A stretch of 64,000 nucleotides of DNA from Klebsormidium nitens (lineage: Eukaryota; Streptophyta; Klebsormidiophyceae; Klebsormidiales; Klebsormidiaceae): assembly GCA_000708835.1 (NCBI GenBank), contig DF237342.1, forward strand, positions 22,537 to 86,536, written 5' to 3'. How positions within the stretch are numbered: position 1 is the first letter of the stretch; the number at the start of each line of letters is the position of its first letter. A model generated the notes under the pieces. That model ran no database searches. It saw nothing but the letters and a program-made list of their open reading frames with translations, and had not been told where the DNA came from. Shown here one piece after another: positions 45,201 to 57,200 of this stretch. The translations under genes were made by a program, and so were the position numbers.

Positions 45201-46097
45201 CTGCTCGCCTGACTGGGCGAAGAGCTCGGCGTTTGAGCCTGATCTCCGCTGTCCTACCTTACATGGATGAAACGACCATACGCACAGTGAAGAACGCATA
45301 CACAAAACTATCTACCGGTCCCAAAGGCAACGCCACAACCGAATCCCGAAGTGATGGCTCATTTCGTTAGCCCAACTTCTTCAACTTTTTGCGCAGATTG
45401 ACTGAAGCGAGGGTTCCATCAAGGGAGCGTTACTAGTGGTGAAACGCGTGGCTGGCGCTAATCGGGAGATGGTCGGGAGAGCCGAGGCGCACTACGTCCT
45501 GGCAGCCCTGAGAAACCTGCGGGGACCAGAACGAGAGCTCAGACTCAGAAGAAATGAGACTCTGACTTTTGCTTATTATATTCTCCCTTGGCGCTGCTCA
45601 GAGTCTAGAATACATGGACCCCATCTACGATTTTTGGTTCTTACACTCACTAAGTCAAGAGAACAGCATCGTCAATCAACACACCGTCAACTTTCAGAAG
45701 TCGTGTTCCCAGAGTACGAGCCCGACGCTTCTTATGAGGACGAGAATCGGCAGATTTCAAGAGGCCAGCTTTGGAACTAGATATCGTTTTTCTACAAGAC
45801 TGGACACATCAGAGATTCCGTTTAAAAAGTACAATGAAGGTGGCTCAATCGTCATACAACCTGTCGTTCACAGATCTCTTTCGTTTTTTCTCTTATTCAA
45901 GTTTGCCAGCTGAAGTTCAGGACAGTATAGAACAAGCACTGCAGTTCACCGAGCAGGTGCGAGCGGACAAGGTAAAAGCTTCAGCCTTGCTCCTCGGAAA
46001 ACTCCTGAGTGTAGATATGACCATACAAACCAACAAAAGGTCACAAAAAGCAAGATCGGGATAGACGTCCATCTTCAATGCCCTATCGCAGCCCGTG
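42231..46097. other. Intergenic, AT-rich with G-run cluster; no gene recognised
   Basis: About 3.9 kb without a supported gene. It holds a strong G-quadruplex motif (42856-42874), further G runs near 43052 and 43166, and a TATA-like tatatata flanked by gcgcgc at about 44235-44280. A short GC-rich patch at 45430-45540 could be an exon on either strand. On the minus strand it follows a good acceptor (ccccgcag) and ends in a stop, so it could be the last exon of the unrecognised gene at 46098-49489. Confidence 0.4.
42856..42874 (+). promoter_or_regulatory. Canonical G-quadruplex motif, five GGG runs with 1-base loops
   Basis: GGG runs at 42856, 42860, 42864, 42868 and 42872 are separated by T, T, A and C. 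Single-base loops favour a very stable parallel quadruplex. It is not next to a recognised gene start, so a regulatory role is only a possibility. Confidence 0.7.
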
Positions 46098-49000
46098 TTA
46101 CAACATGAAGCACGTTCCGGAAAGAGCCCCTTTCACGAATAAGCGACGAGCAAAAATACTCCAGTCAATGGGAGCCATCTTCCGCACCTCTCCGTTGGTC
46201 AGCTTGCGGAAGCCCCGCCCCGGGAGCCACGCCCACCAGATGGCCCGCTCTAGTTTCCCCCGGGACCCCACAGACCGGGCGAAGATAAGCGCGAGCCCCC
46301 CCGCGATGCCGCGGTCGACTGCGTACTCGGTGGGGCGAACTACCGCCCACCAGGGGCGCAGCATGGGGGGGAGGATGCCCTCTTCTTCGACGAACTCGGA
46401 CGGCTGAACGGTCACGATGCCTGCTCGAGAAAGCATGGGTCAAGTTAAAGTTCATGCTGATTTGAGAGAACGCCGTCCTCTGTGAGGCAGAGGATAAAAG
46501 GATGGGGAGTGCTGAGTGGATGAGATGGTTAGCCAGGAACGATAACCATCCGAAGCAGAAAACACAACTTTCGTCCGAGGAGGCAGTTGAACTAGGGATT
46601 TTTCCTTGGAGAGCCTTCCTTCATGAACTGCCATCTTTCGCAACCAGCCCGAATATTTGCAAACAACCTTCAGGAAAACCTCCGGTGCCCCACGGCAATC
46701 CGTTTTGGCCTGATCGTTACAGCAATTCAAATCCAGCCTTCCAACTTCGGCACCAAGCCCCCAGGCAAGACTTCAAAAGCGAGTTTGAAAGGCAGAAATC
46801 ACTATCAGTCACTATTGAATATGCAGCTGAATGGCTCCCGCTCCAGTCAATCACCTGATAAATCCACATTTCAACATGCAATTGCAACTGGCAACAAAGA
46901 CACAGCATACTAGTATTTCTGACGTTTATGGCAAAGATTCGTTCTCTTACCATGGGTTGGCAGCTGGATGGTTCGCCAGCCCCCCCGGCCATCCCCCTTG
47001 TCATTATGCCTGCTCAGCACGCAGCCCGTCATACCCGCCACATCCTGGTCAACAGTCATGGGCGTTGCGCGGACGTGGCCCCACTGCCGGACGGTTTCGT
47101 ACGCGTCCTGCTCCCACCTGCCAAGCAACAAAGTCAGATCAGCACTCAATCTATGTTCTCATATATGTCCTGCTCCCCCCTGCCGATCTGCAGTATCCTG
47201 CCTAAGTGCACTTCTACCTGGAGAAAGATACACGCATGTCTGGAGTGCTGACGGTGCGGGAAGGCGTTTAATACAATTGCACTTCTTATGAATCTATGTT
47301 CTTGTATGCGTTCTGCTCCCACCTGCCAGGCAGCCAAGCCATGATCAGCACTGATCATCGAGGGGTTCTAAGTTAAAGAGATCTACAGATACCATCATTA
47401 AGTGCGAGGTGCTCGGAGAGGGCTTGCAATTTTCCATGCTACTGCTATATCAAGAAATGCATAAGACGAACCCCAGAGCCATGCTGGGAATTCCCTCTGG
47501 CCAGATCACTGCATCCAGCCAGATTGGCTAATTAGTAAGCTACAGTGCATTAAGGTCCTGAAGGGTTCATGGATCTAATCCTCTTTCGCTCTGATTTGGC
47601 GTCTTGGATCTATCAGGCACAAGTTCGACGGATCCTTTGGATTCATGTGAAGCTACTCAAAGGCAACAAGAAGAGTGCAGCATGCCTTGATTGGAGTCTT
47701 GGATCTATCAGGCAGTTACAAGGATTCTTTGGATTCGTGTGAAGTTACTTCAGAGGCACCAAGAAGAGTGTAGGAATACCGCCGGCGCTGATTGCCTCAA
47801 CCCGAGGTTCAGCCAGGTGAAATATTCCTGAAACGAGCTTGGAACGTACCATGCTGCGACCGTCTCGATGTGCTGCTGCCGCGCCTGGTGGCTGGGCGCC
47901 CCCGCTAGCACAAGCACTGCCTGCTCCTGCGTCCACCCGCTCCCATCCGCCAGCCCCGTCGGATTCGCGCCCGTGAAATCGGCCTCCTCCAGGCTGAACA
48001 CTCCAAGGGAGGGGATCCAAACCCACCAATTCTGCAAGAGTAAGCATGATATGAGATTGGGTTGAGTAGCTGATAAGGGTTTGAATTTGGGTTGAGAAAA
48101 CGCCTCTGTTGGTTGCGGTCTCTGAAGAGCCCAGCAGGAATAAGTAAACCCTGAAGATCGAATGACGAAGAGGACTTTGATTTGATCATGCGCCGGTGTT
48201 GAAAAGGATGGAAGATTTGGGTTGCTGACAAAAACTTTTGGAAAGCTGTGGTTTGTAGAAAAGCTCAGACGTTCAGAAAGAAGTTCCAAGATTACCGGAT
48301 AGAGTCGTGATATATTTCCTTAGGGGTTTGTATGATGAAACCTAGCTGTCCAGGATAACGGCATGACAAAGAACGCGAGTCCAAAGCAGGGCGATAAAAA
48401 GAAGGCTTAATGCATGATGATCTCCAAAAATGCATGTGATTGCCGCTGGCAGATAAAAGAGCATGCTTCTCGAGATTGAAGTGAGAGGAAGATGCAAAAG
48501 ACAATGAGACTCAAGAATTCCAGAGTCCAGCTCGCTGTTCCGCTCCCGGCTGAGCTGCGCATCAGAGGAGAAGCCTTTGGGGCTTTCACGAGCAACCGGA
48601 GCTGATGCAAACCATGTTCTTCAGTTGCTCAAACAGGCAAGAGCTTCCTTTCAACATAAACTTTCAGTAAACTTGTTGGTGCATTTGGCGGATCGTGATT
48701 GTTGTTCAAAGGAAACATATAAATGTGGCAGGATGACCAATTGGGGGTTTACAGGTCTAAGGCAAGCCTTAGAGTGCCAAGTCACCCCGCCAAGCACACA
48801 ATGAAGGACACGAATTTTCCGGCAATTCGAGATCGAGCACCCTTGTTAAGGATAGGTAGTCGGTCAGCCAAGATTTGTTGACAACCGGCTCAGGAGAAGA
48901 GATGCAAACCTAGACGAACAAGTGCTCCATTCCGAGTCACTTCCAAAAGTTGAACAAACAATGGAAGCTAAGGGTTTGAAAGCAAGACCAAACCTCCTGG

Positions 49001-49489
49001 TCCTGCATTTCAAGCCAGTCCTATAACACCCACATTCTAAGTCCATTGCAGCAAACATTCACTCACATTCTCAACACTCCTCCGCTTCAGCAGCAGCCCC
49101 TTGCACCCCTTAATCCCCACTCTCCTCATCCGCTCCGAGTCTGCCACCGTGCACCACAGCCCCTTGTCCGCGCGCTTGCTGTCAAAGTGGTCCGCCAGCG
49201 CATTGCTGGTGTCATGCTCAAGCAGCTGCTTCACTAGGTGCTGCGAGTCCTGGGGCGACATCCACAACCGCACACTCTTTTTCTCATCCTTCTCCTTTGG
49301 CACATACACTGTGGTTAGGCCTCCGCGGCACGGGGTTTGCAGCGTGCGAGGGCGTTTTGAGCTTGGGGGCGCGGCTGCGAATGTGTGCAGGGGGTTTGAC
49401 AGCTGTCGGTACGCAGAAAGCTTTGGAGCGGCTCCATGGGAAAATGTGCCGTGGTCGGCGAGGCGGGCGCACGTGGTGTGCACTTCCAT
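46098..49489 (-). CDS. Unrecognised four-exon protein, possibly plastid targeted
   Basis: Minus-strand exons 49489-49067, 48031-47850, 47117-46951 and 46420-46098 join with matching phases to give 364 residues. The N-terminus (MEVHTTCARLADHGTFSHG...) is Ser/Ala/Arg-rich with few acids, like a transit peptide. The rest is tryptophan-rich. Notable segments are VRLWMSPQDSQ (exon 1), NWWVWIPSLGVFS (exon 2), AAWWEQDAYETVRQWGHV (the exon 2/3 junction) and PMLRPWWAVVRPTEYAVDRG (exon 4). I do not recognise the family. The final exon could end at a donor-like gtattt at 46159 instead of running to the stop at 46098, because composition turns AT-rich there. The last coding exon may then be near 45430-45540. 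Two echoes of exon 3 lie upstream of it. Confidence 0.65.
47150..47335 (-). repeat. Two acceptor-side echoes of the unrecognised gene's exon 3
   Basis: The real acceptor and exon start read ggcag|GTGGGAGCAGGACGC (exon starts 47117, minus strand). Near-copies occur at about 47185 (cggcagggggGAGCAGGAC) and 47328 (ggcaggtgggagcagaacgc). Both echoes share a downstream aacatagatt that the real exon lacks, so they derive from each other. Confidence 0.8.
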
Positions 49490-51295
49490 CGTTGCGGCTG
49501 TACTCAACCCGTCAATTGGTTCTCAGAGATATCGTTGCACAATAATGTAAGATAGATGTTTTATGCCGTAGACTAAGAATGTGGAAAGCAAGTTCAAAAT
49601 AGGTAGCTCTTTCCAGCTGAACAAAACGGATTGCAGAAGGATGCAAAACGACTTAGGAGCTTGGCAATCTAGGACTACCGTATTTTAGAAGCTTTGTTTT
49701 CCTGTGTGTCAGCAACTGCAGCAGGCGGTGCATTCTCCGCGCCTCCTTTGCTCTAGGCTTGGGTTTGTATTACTTTGTTCAAGTTGTTGCCTTGACCCGT
49801 CAGCATGTGCCATGCTTGATCCGCCCCGTCAGCAGTTTGCTGCATGGACGTCCAAGATAGATATTGATGCACATCGACGGCTGTCGTGAAAATCGAGGCA
49901 TCTGGCAATGCCATCATCGAACCGTCGATACTTTTGATCGAACCGTCAGCCGAAGAGATCGCGGCTCTGTAAGCCTTTTCGTCCACGGGTTTGTCCACCT
50001 CAGCATTGAGGAACCCAGGTTTGGCGCGAAGAGGGTCGCTAATGACGTCAGCAGCACTGACAAATCATGCCTGTGTGGCGGCTGGCCTGCAGGCTTGGTC
50101 TAGTGTCAGTGTTGAAATCCTTGAGATGATCTTCGACTTGCTGCTTTATCAGCAGCTTAATTGGTGATAAAGCAGCTGTGATGGTGTGTTTCCTGTGCTC
50201 AAGAGCTGCAAAGGGCGCTGTCCGCCCTGCAATGTGCGGATCATGCACCATGATGCCTTGTTGCAAAGGGCTGTCTGATGATCAGTAAAATGCACATGAA
50301 ATGCGATGGCTCCCTGAGGTTATAAGTTCAGGTAGGTGTTGACAGTTGAGTCTACATTGTGCATAATTTGGGGCCAGGCACTTGATCCTGACCTACGGCA
50401 CAGGCACAACAATTTGGACGCATCAGCGGTGCCTTTTATAACAACAATAAGGAGGTGAGTGCACTTTTCAGGATCTAAAGCCCCTCCAACACTTCGTACA
50501 ATGCTGCATTGACCAACCGACTGTGCCCATTTGGGTGGATCCTTTATGCATCAGGAGCTGTCCAACGTCTTATCAGTGCTGGACCCGAGATGGTTCAATG
50601 TGGTTGTAACGAATTTGTGAGTTGCTCACTTATAGACTATCTTGCTGTCCTCGTGAAGAACCTTCAGTTCTTTCTGCGGCAATTTGTGTTGGAGTCCAAT
50701 GCTGATGTCATTTTCTGGCCAGCTCTTAAAGCGAATGCCAGCGCTCAATTTACCCACTGCTTTGGACATTTTACCACCAGATTTGATGGATAAAACGTGG
50801 TAGACCACACAACCAGTGCAAGTCTCATGCTTGAGGTGTTGGTGACTGCATTCATTTAGCAAGCAGGGCAACAAATCTTTTCACCCTGTGAAAGCTCAGT
50901 ATATCAGCTTAGCTGTCTGCAATGCTGCAATTGAGAAGCAAACCAAAGCCTGGTCATCAGTTGCTTTGCCACTAGGCTCAATACCTCTCAAGCAGGCAGG
51001 GGATCCCCTTCTGTTCATTAGTCTTCAGCTTTTTTCTACAGATCACTCTTCACGCTATATCTCATTTGCTCACCGCTCTTGCGGCCTTTCATCGGCAACA
51101 TAGGCGCCTTCTAATCGGATCTTTTGGGGCGTTCTTTGTCCTCTGCAACCACTATTGTTACTCCTTGGTTTCCCATTATTCAAAGCTCGCTTCAATCTAT
51201 CTTTTCTAATTTGCATCACAACTCCTGTCCGTTTTTCATTCTAAGTCTCTCCCAGCAATAGACATCTTACTGATTGTCAATACCTTTTTGGCAGG
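49490..51295. other. Divergent intergenic region with presumed 5' leader of B3 gene 2
   Basis: The acceptor ttggcag|GATGG directly before the B3 gene 2 ATG implies an upstream non-coding exon and intron here, as in B3 gene 1. I could not place the leader exon. No other gene is recognised. Confidence 0.5.
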
Positions 51296-54200
51296 ATGGA
51301 TGCTCTACGATCCCGCCCCTCCTTGCTTGTTGTCAAGCATGAACCCCTCGATGCCCCCCTCAACACACCCCAAGAGCCGCCCTTGATCACTCCTGCAAAA
51401 CTTGTGACGGTGCCCCCTTTATGTGGACCAGACACCCCGGTTCAAAGCACACCCCCCCCCAAGCTCGACCAACTCGCTGAGCAGGTTCGGAGAACGAGCG
51501 AGATGCTGGCGCGCCTTCAAAACATGGTGCAAGGTGTTCACGAGGGGAGGGAAGAGTTCACCGCAGCGGAAGCAACGCAGCCTCTGGGGAAGGACTCAAC
51601 TCTTTCCTCGGAGTCGGTTGCCCCGCCATTGGGGGCGTGCTCTGATCCAAGAGCGGGTGGCGCAGGTTTTGCGGTAGGAAGTAGGAAGCGTCTTTTCGGT
51701 GAGAGGGGTGGGGAGGTCGAGCGGGGAGCCAATTCTAACGCGGAGGGGCAGGGCGTCGTGGAGAAGGTGGTTTGTGAGAAACGGGTTCCTGGTATAGTAG
51801 AAGCAGCGGAAGTGTTACTGGGTGCACCAGATGGTCAGAGTCTGGTTCTTGACATCACTCCAGTTCCTGAGATGGCCGGTCAAGAGGAGTCCCGAGGGGG
51901 GGAAGGTGCAGCTGAGAACGTGGGCTTTGAGCTGCTCCCCGGGACAGAAGCCAGTGCGTCCCCCACTCCAGAAGCAAACCAAATGCAGGAATTGGGTAGT
52001 CTTCTTGCGGAAGGATCTCTATTTGGAACAGAGCGGGTGCCTGTTGCAAGAACGCCATCCCCGTATGCTCAATCAGGGGGGCCAGCGGAGGGGCCTACTC
52101 CCCCGCCCAAAGCGGATGAGGTGGCCCCGCAAAACCCCCGGACGCTCTTCAACGGAGTCTGTGTAAAGACCGAATGGGTGGACGAACCCCTGGGGCTGGA
52201 AACAAGGGGTTCAGCTGTGAACGGGCATCCTGGCAGTAGCGGGAACTCTGGTATGAACGAGCAGCTCGCTGTGAACGGCCACACTGGCCTGTATGCGGGT
52301 CGCTCTGGTGTGAACGGGCACTCCAAGGTGGACGACTTTCCGCCCTCAGAGCCAATCGATGACGACTCCGGAAGCGGGTTAGAGGACAACGACCATGGGT
52401 TCGACAGCGAACCCGAAGAGGCGGCGGCGGAAGAGCCGAGCTTCGGGGAACCGGTTGAAGGGCCACGGTTCTTTGCAGAGAGTGAGGAAGAGAAAAGCGA
52501 GTCAGAAAGAGAAACAGGGGACATTGGGGGTTGGCTGAAGGCCGGGTGGCAGGAACAGGAGAGTAAGACGGGATCGGCGAGAGGTAAGAGACTGTTGTCG
52601 AACCTTTAGTGAGAGGGTTAGGAGTCGGATCATGGCGGCAGGCAGTCCAACTGACGAATCTGAAAATGTTCTGAGATGGGGGACACAAAAGCGGGCAGCT
52701 TGCTGTGTAATATGGGAGAATGGAAACACTGTCATGGGCAGCGCCGTCTGGTCATGAGTGCATTCAGTTCTGGTTCCGCAATGTCCTGGCCTCTTAGTGG
52801 CTGTAAGAGGTTGCTGACGCTTCGCCCTGCGCATGACTGCTTCTGAAACTGAGGTCCGTGGACAGTAGTAAGGGACCTTGCTTCGTTTGATAATGCTCCG
52901 GACTGACTGTAATCCAGCAGATCTGTCGTTGGATCCATGGAATCCCAAGTCATGGAAGCGATATCATGGATTCGAGTTCTTTCCATCTTTTCCAAAAGAC
53001 TGATGCTCGTTACATTCACATTCGGCCTGTATCAATGACTGACGTAATCAACCTTCGTCGATGCAGATGCGATCACGCCGGCGGAGAAACAAGAGTGGCT
53101 GTCGTACGAGGGGCGCTTCCAGACGTGCTTCATGCGCGTCATGCTGCCGTCATTCGTGACCAGCGGGTGCTGGCTGGTGAGGTCTTCCTCGTCATATGCA
53201 AGCGGACAATCAAGAACTCGCTTCAAATAAGGTCACAGCTTTTGGAATCTAACGGCATTGAGCTAAGGTTTCTGAGTTTTGTCCTTCTAATCAGGTTCCC
53301 CGTAGTTCAAACGGTGTCCCAGTGCGAAAGTATGGAGCCCCTTTTTTTTGATGTAGGAAGGCGCCCGTTCGAAGCGGAAGCATCCTGCGTTTGACGGGGC
53401 GGCCTCGTTGGAGTTGCTCTGCATTAATGGTTTTGGCGAGATCTGCAGACAGTCGTATTGTGTCCTCCCAGCTCTTTTGCTTTATAGAACCTCAAAATCT
53501 TGTGTTTTCGATCATCAAAGCCGAGTGTCTTCAAAGTAACTGGCTGAACTGACTTGCTCCAATTTGGAGAAAGCAGAGACATATGTCGTACCTCGTCTGC
53601 CTTCAGGGCCTACCAGCCACGGTCGCGGACCAGTTCATGAAGCGGGGCGAATACTCCGTAACCTTCAGATCAGAGGGCACTGCGCACACCGTCAACTGGC
53701 TATTCCGCCCCCCGGAAAAGAAGGCCAAGCGAACAGCCCCGTCGTCGAAGGGAAAACCTGGATTCAGTGGTGGGTGGAAAGGCTTCGCCGAAGATCACGG
53801 ACTTGTCCCCGGAGATTCGGTACTCTTCGAAAAAAATCACAAATACAAGTTCAGCCTACATCTGTTCCGGCGGTGTGAATACGGGGGCAGTGTGAAAAGG
53901 GCGGCCGAGGCGGCGAACCGGAAGGGAGCGGAGCTGGACGCTACTGCAGCGGGGGGATCGGATGGAGGGCAAGTCGGGGGGGTAATGGAGATGGAAGAGA
54001 CGAGGGCCGGGTTTGTGAGCGATCTGAAACTCAACGGAGGCGAGCGGAGACACAGTGAGACGGACGGTCATCACACCCGGCAGAAAAAGCTGACGGAAGA
54101 CTTCCCCGTAGTAAAACGTCAACCTCGGATCATTAGAAAGGGCACGGGTAAAAAACGTCGGGGAAAAGGGGACGGCGGAAACCTCCGTGGGGAAGAAACG

Positions 54201-57200
54201 AAAGCCGTCGACGGTGCTGACGTCACGGCTGACGGAGCCGGGGGGTCGAGCGGAGAACCGGGAGGGCCGAAGCGGGTCAAGAGACGGCGAGACGGTCCCG
54301 GGAGGGTGCTGACGTCAGCGGGGCGGATAATGACGTCACGGGCGCCGGGGGGGGCCGGGTCGGAGCACTTTGTTACGAACAAGGATACGGTGCATTACCG
54401 GTACGAGGAAGCGTCGGAGAATGGTCAGCGGAGGGCGAAGAAGGCAATGGAGGAGTGCCTGACAGCGTACCCGAACGTCAAGATGGTGATGTCCAAGTCG
54501 CACGTGGACAAGGGGTTCTGGCTGGTGAGTGTTTCCGATTCAGGTTTTCATGGTCCGTGATTGCAGCCCTGACATCTTCTGGAACTGAGCGACTGACGAT
54601 GTTTTCGGTCACCTGAACATGGGACTCATGTGAATGTGCAACTCATCAGAAAGTCCAAAAGTTAGACTTGAAGAACGCTGACCCGGATTCGTTTTCCCGG
54701 CCAGGGGTGCCCCGTGTGAAAGTAAAGCCCGACCCACCCAACCGGTTGCTCTCGTAGACTCCATTTGAGTAATCAGACACACACTCCTTTCTCCCCACAC
54801 CTCCTTACCCTGCGGTCCGGGAAACCCGAAAAGCTGGAGGCTAGAGAAACTGATGTTCTCTCCCCCTTCCATCCGAGCAAGGGGCTTCACGAGTCTCTTC
54901 CACGAGCATTTTGGAAAGAGTTCCCGCCAGGGGGGCGAAACCAGTTCCACTTCGACCACCTAGTCGCTCTCGTCGACTCCTCTGGAAAGACTCGACGCAC
55001 TACTCCTTCGTTCACCCTCACTTTTGACCCCTGTCAACCGGAGAGCCCTGAAGCTCTGATCTTGAAAAACACTCATCCCGTACTCCCTCTCCGAGCAGGG
55101 CGGCTTCACGAGTTTTTCCTGCGAGAACCACCGCCAGACCGACCAACCGGTCCCTTTCGTGGACGCCCGGGGGGGCGTCTAGCACGCCCTGCTCATCCAC
55201 AACTCTTCGATTTTGACTCTGCAACCCTTTGACTCTTCAACCCCGAAAATTCCAAAAAAATGATCCGCCTAATCCTAATGCACTTTCGCAGGGGGGCTTC
55301 ACGTATCTCTCGTGCGAGACACACCTCCAGACCGACCAACCGGTCGCTCTCGTCGACTCCCGGGGGGGCGTCTGGCACGCCCTGCTGCTCCACGACGCGA
55401 GCGGGTTAAGCGGGGGTTGGCGCGGGTTCTCGATTGACCACCGTCTCGAAGTCGGAGACGCGCTCGTGTTCGAGATGGTGTTTCCGTACGTTTTCCACGT
55501 GCGCATTTTCAAAGCGTCGCGGGGGGGCAAGGAAGAGGACTGCACGGGGGCCACGGGAACGCGGGAGAGGAGGATCAGGGCGGCGGGCAGAGTGCAAGTG
55601 GGGGAGAAGCGGAAAGTGAATGAAGCGCAGGTGAGCCGAAGATTTGGAAGCTTCGTAAGCTGCAAGTTTTAGAGATTTCCAGAAAAAGATCTCCAGAAAA
55701 TCTGTTGTCTGCACACGGTCTGCTTCATTGTTCGCGGACAACAAGTCGACTTTTCAGGTTTGAGAAGGCTGAGACTTCAAATGTCTGACACCCTTGAGTT
55801 GGAGCACTCGGGTCGCTTCTCAGCGCTGACATCACGCTCTCGTTCGTCATGCTCAGTCGCACCCACACATGAAGTCTCAGCTGAACCAAGCGGTAACTCA
55901 TCGTCGTTCCTGCGGTTGCCTCTAATTTGTGCTTATACACAGCTCACCGGTCTGATCCTGCTATCCTCTTTCAGCAGCGGAAGATACTACGGCAATTTCA
56001 CCTTCCATGATATCGGCTCCATCCTTCTTTCTGTGTTCGAAAAAGTTGGGAGTAAATGTCATTTTTTCTGAACACCTGCTCCATCCTTCTTTCTGCAGCT
56101 AAAGGTACTAGCCGCACTCCTCAACCTCCCAGACGGCCTCCCCCCGGAAAGGGACTACTCTCAGGGGATCCCCCTGCCCGAGCTCGGCCCTGCACCCCCC
56201 CGGAAAGTGGCGAAACTCTCGGATCTTGCCCCAAACGCAAAGGCCCCCAATAGCTCGACGAAAGCGCGTGCCGACGAAAGCGGTCCGAATTTAGCATCCA
56301 CTTTTGGGAACGGGCGGCCGAGGATCCAACCGGTCCGGGGGGGTCCGGTTGTCAAGCTCGAAAAGGTGGAGAGGACCCCCCTGGAAGAGACGCAAGGAGT
56401 CGAGCGTGATCTGGTGGGAGGGGAGGAGATCCGAGTCGGGGAAGGGCCTGGCGCCAAAAGGAGACGAGGCTCAGGTGGGCTGTCGAAAAAGCGGAGGGCA
56501 AATGTCTGCGTTATCGTTGTCGCTTCTTTTGCGAATTTTAGCAAGCGGCTGCGTTTCAGATTAAGTCTCTCTTTGATCGATTGCCGAGAGCTGCGTTCTG
56601 GGGAATACTTCTTTGTTCGCGTTAGCGAACTGCTGATTGTCCGACTTATGGTTGTTTGTTAGCTTAGCAAGCGGCTCCGTTTCAACAAGAAGCTCAGCGG
56701 CTAGGGTCTCATGACGCGCTCGGAAGACTGCTTTTCGGTCTTTGTCAATGGCATCGCTGTTCAGAGAGTGATGTCTACAAAGAGCGGCCTGTTGAAGGCT
56801 AAGACTACTGGCCATCGCGCAACACACGACCACAAAATTGCGAGCTTCCAACGTCTTGAATCTGTAAGAAGGAGTGATAATAGCCGGCATTTGTTGCGGG
56901 TAATCCTTCCATTGTCTCGCCAGGACAGATTGATGGAATCTTCATATCCGCGGAAACGGAAGCTGCAAGTCGATCAATCTGAAAAGAAGAAAAGGAGACG
57001 TTGGAATCAGCCGCACAGTTATCCTGCAGAGTTCCACTTACGTTCACTACCGAAAAAAGTGAGATGGGCTGAGCTTGATCCATTTCATCCTTTTACTGCA
57101 GAGACGGAGGTTTCGCTTGCATCGCCCGCTCCGAAGCAGCTGAAGAAAACGGCGAAAGCGAAGACGAGCAAAGCGAAGACGGGGGCGGGTACTCCGCCCC

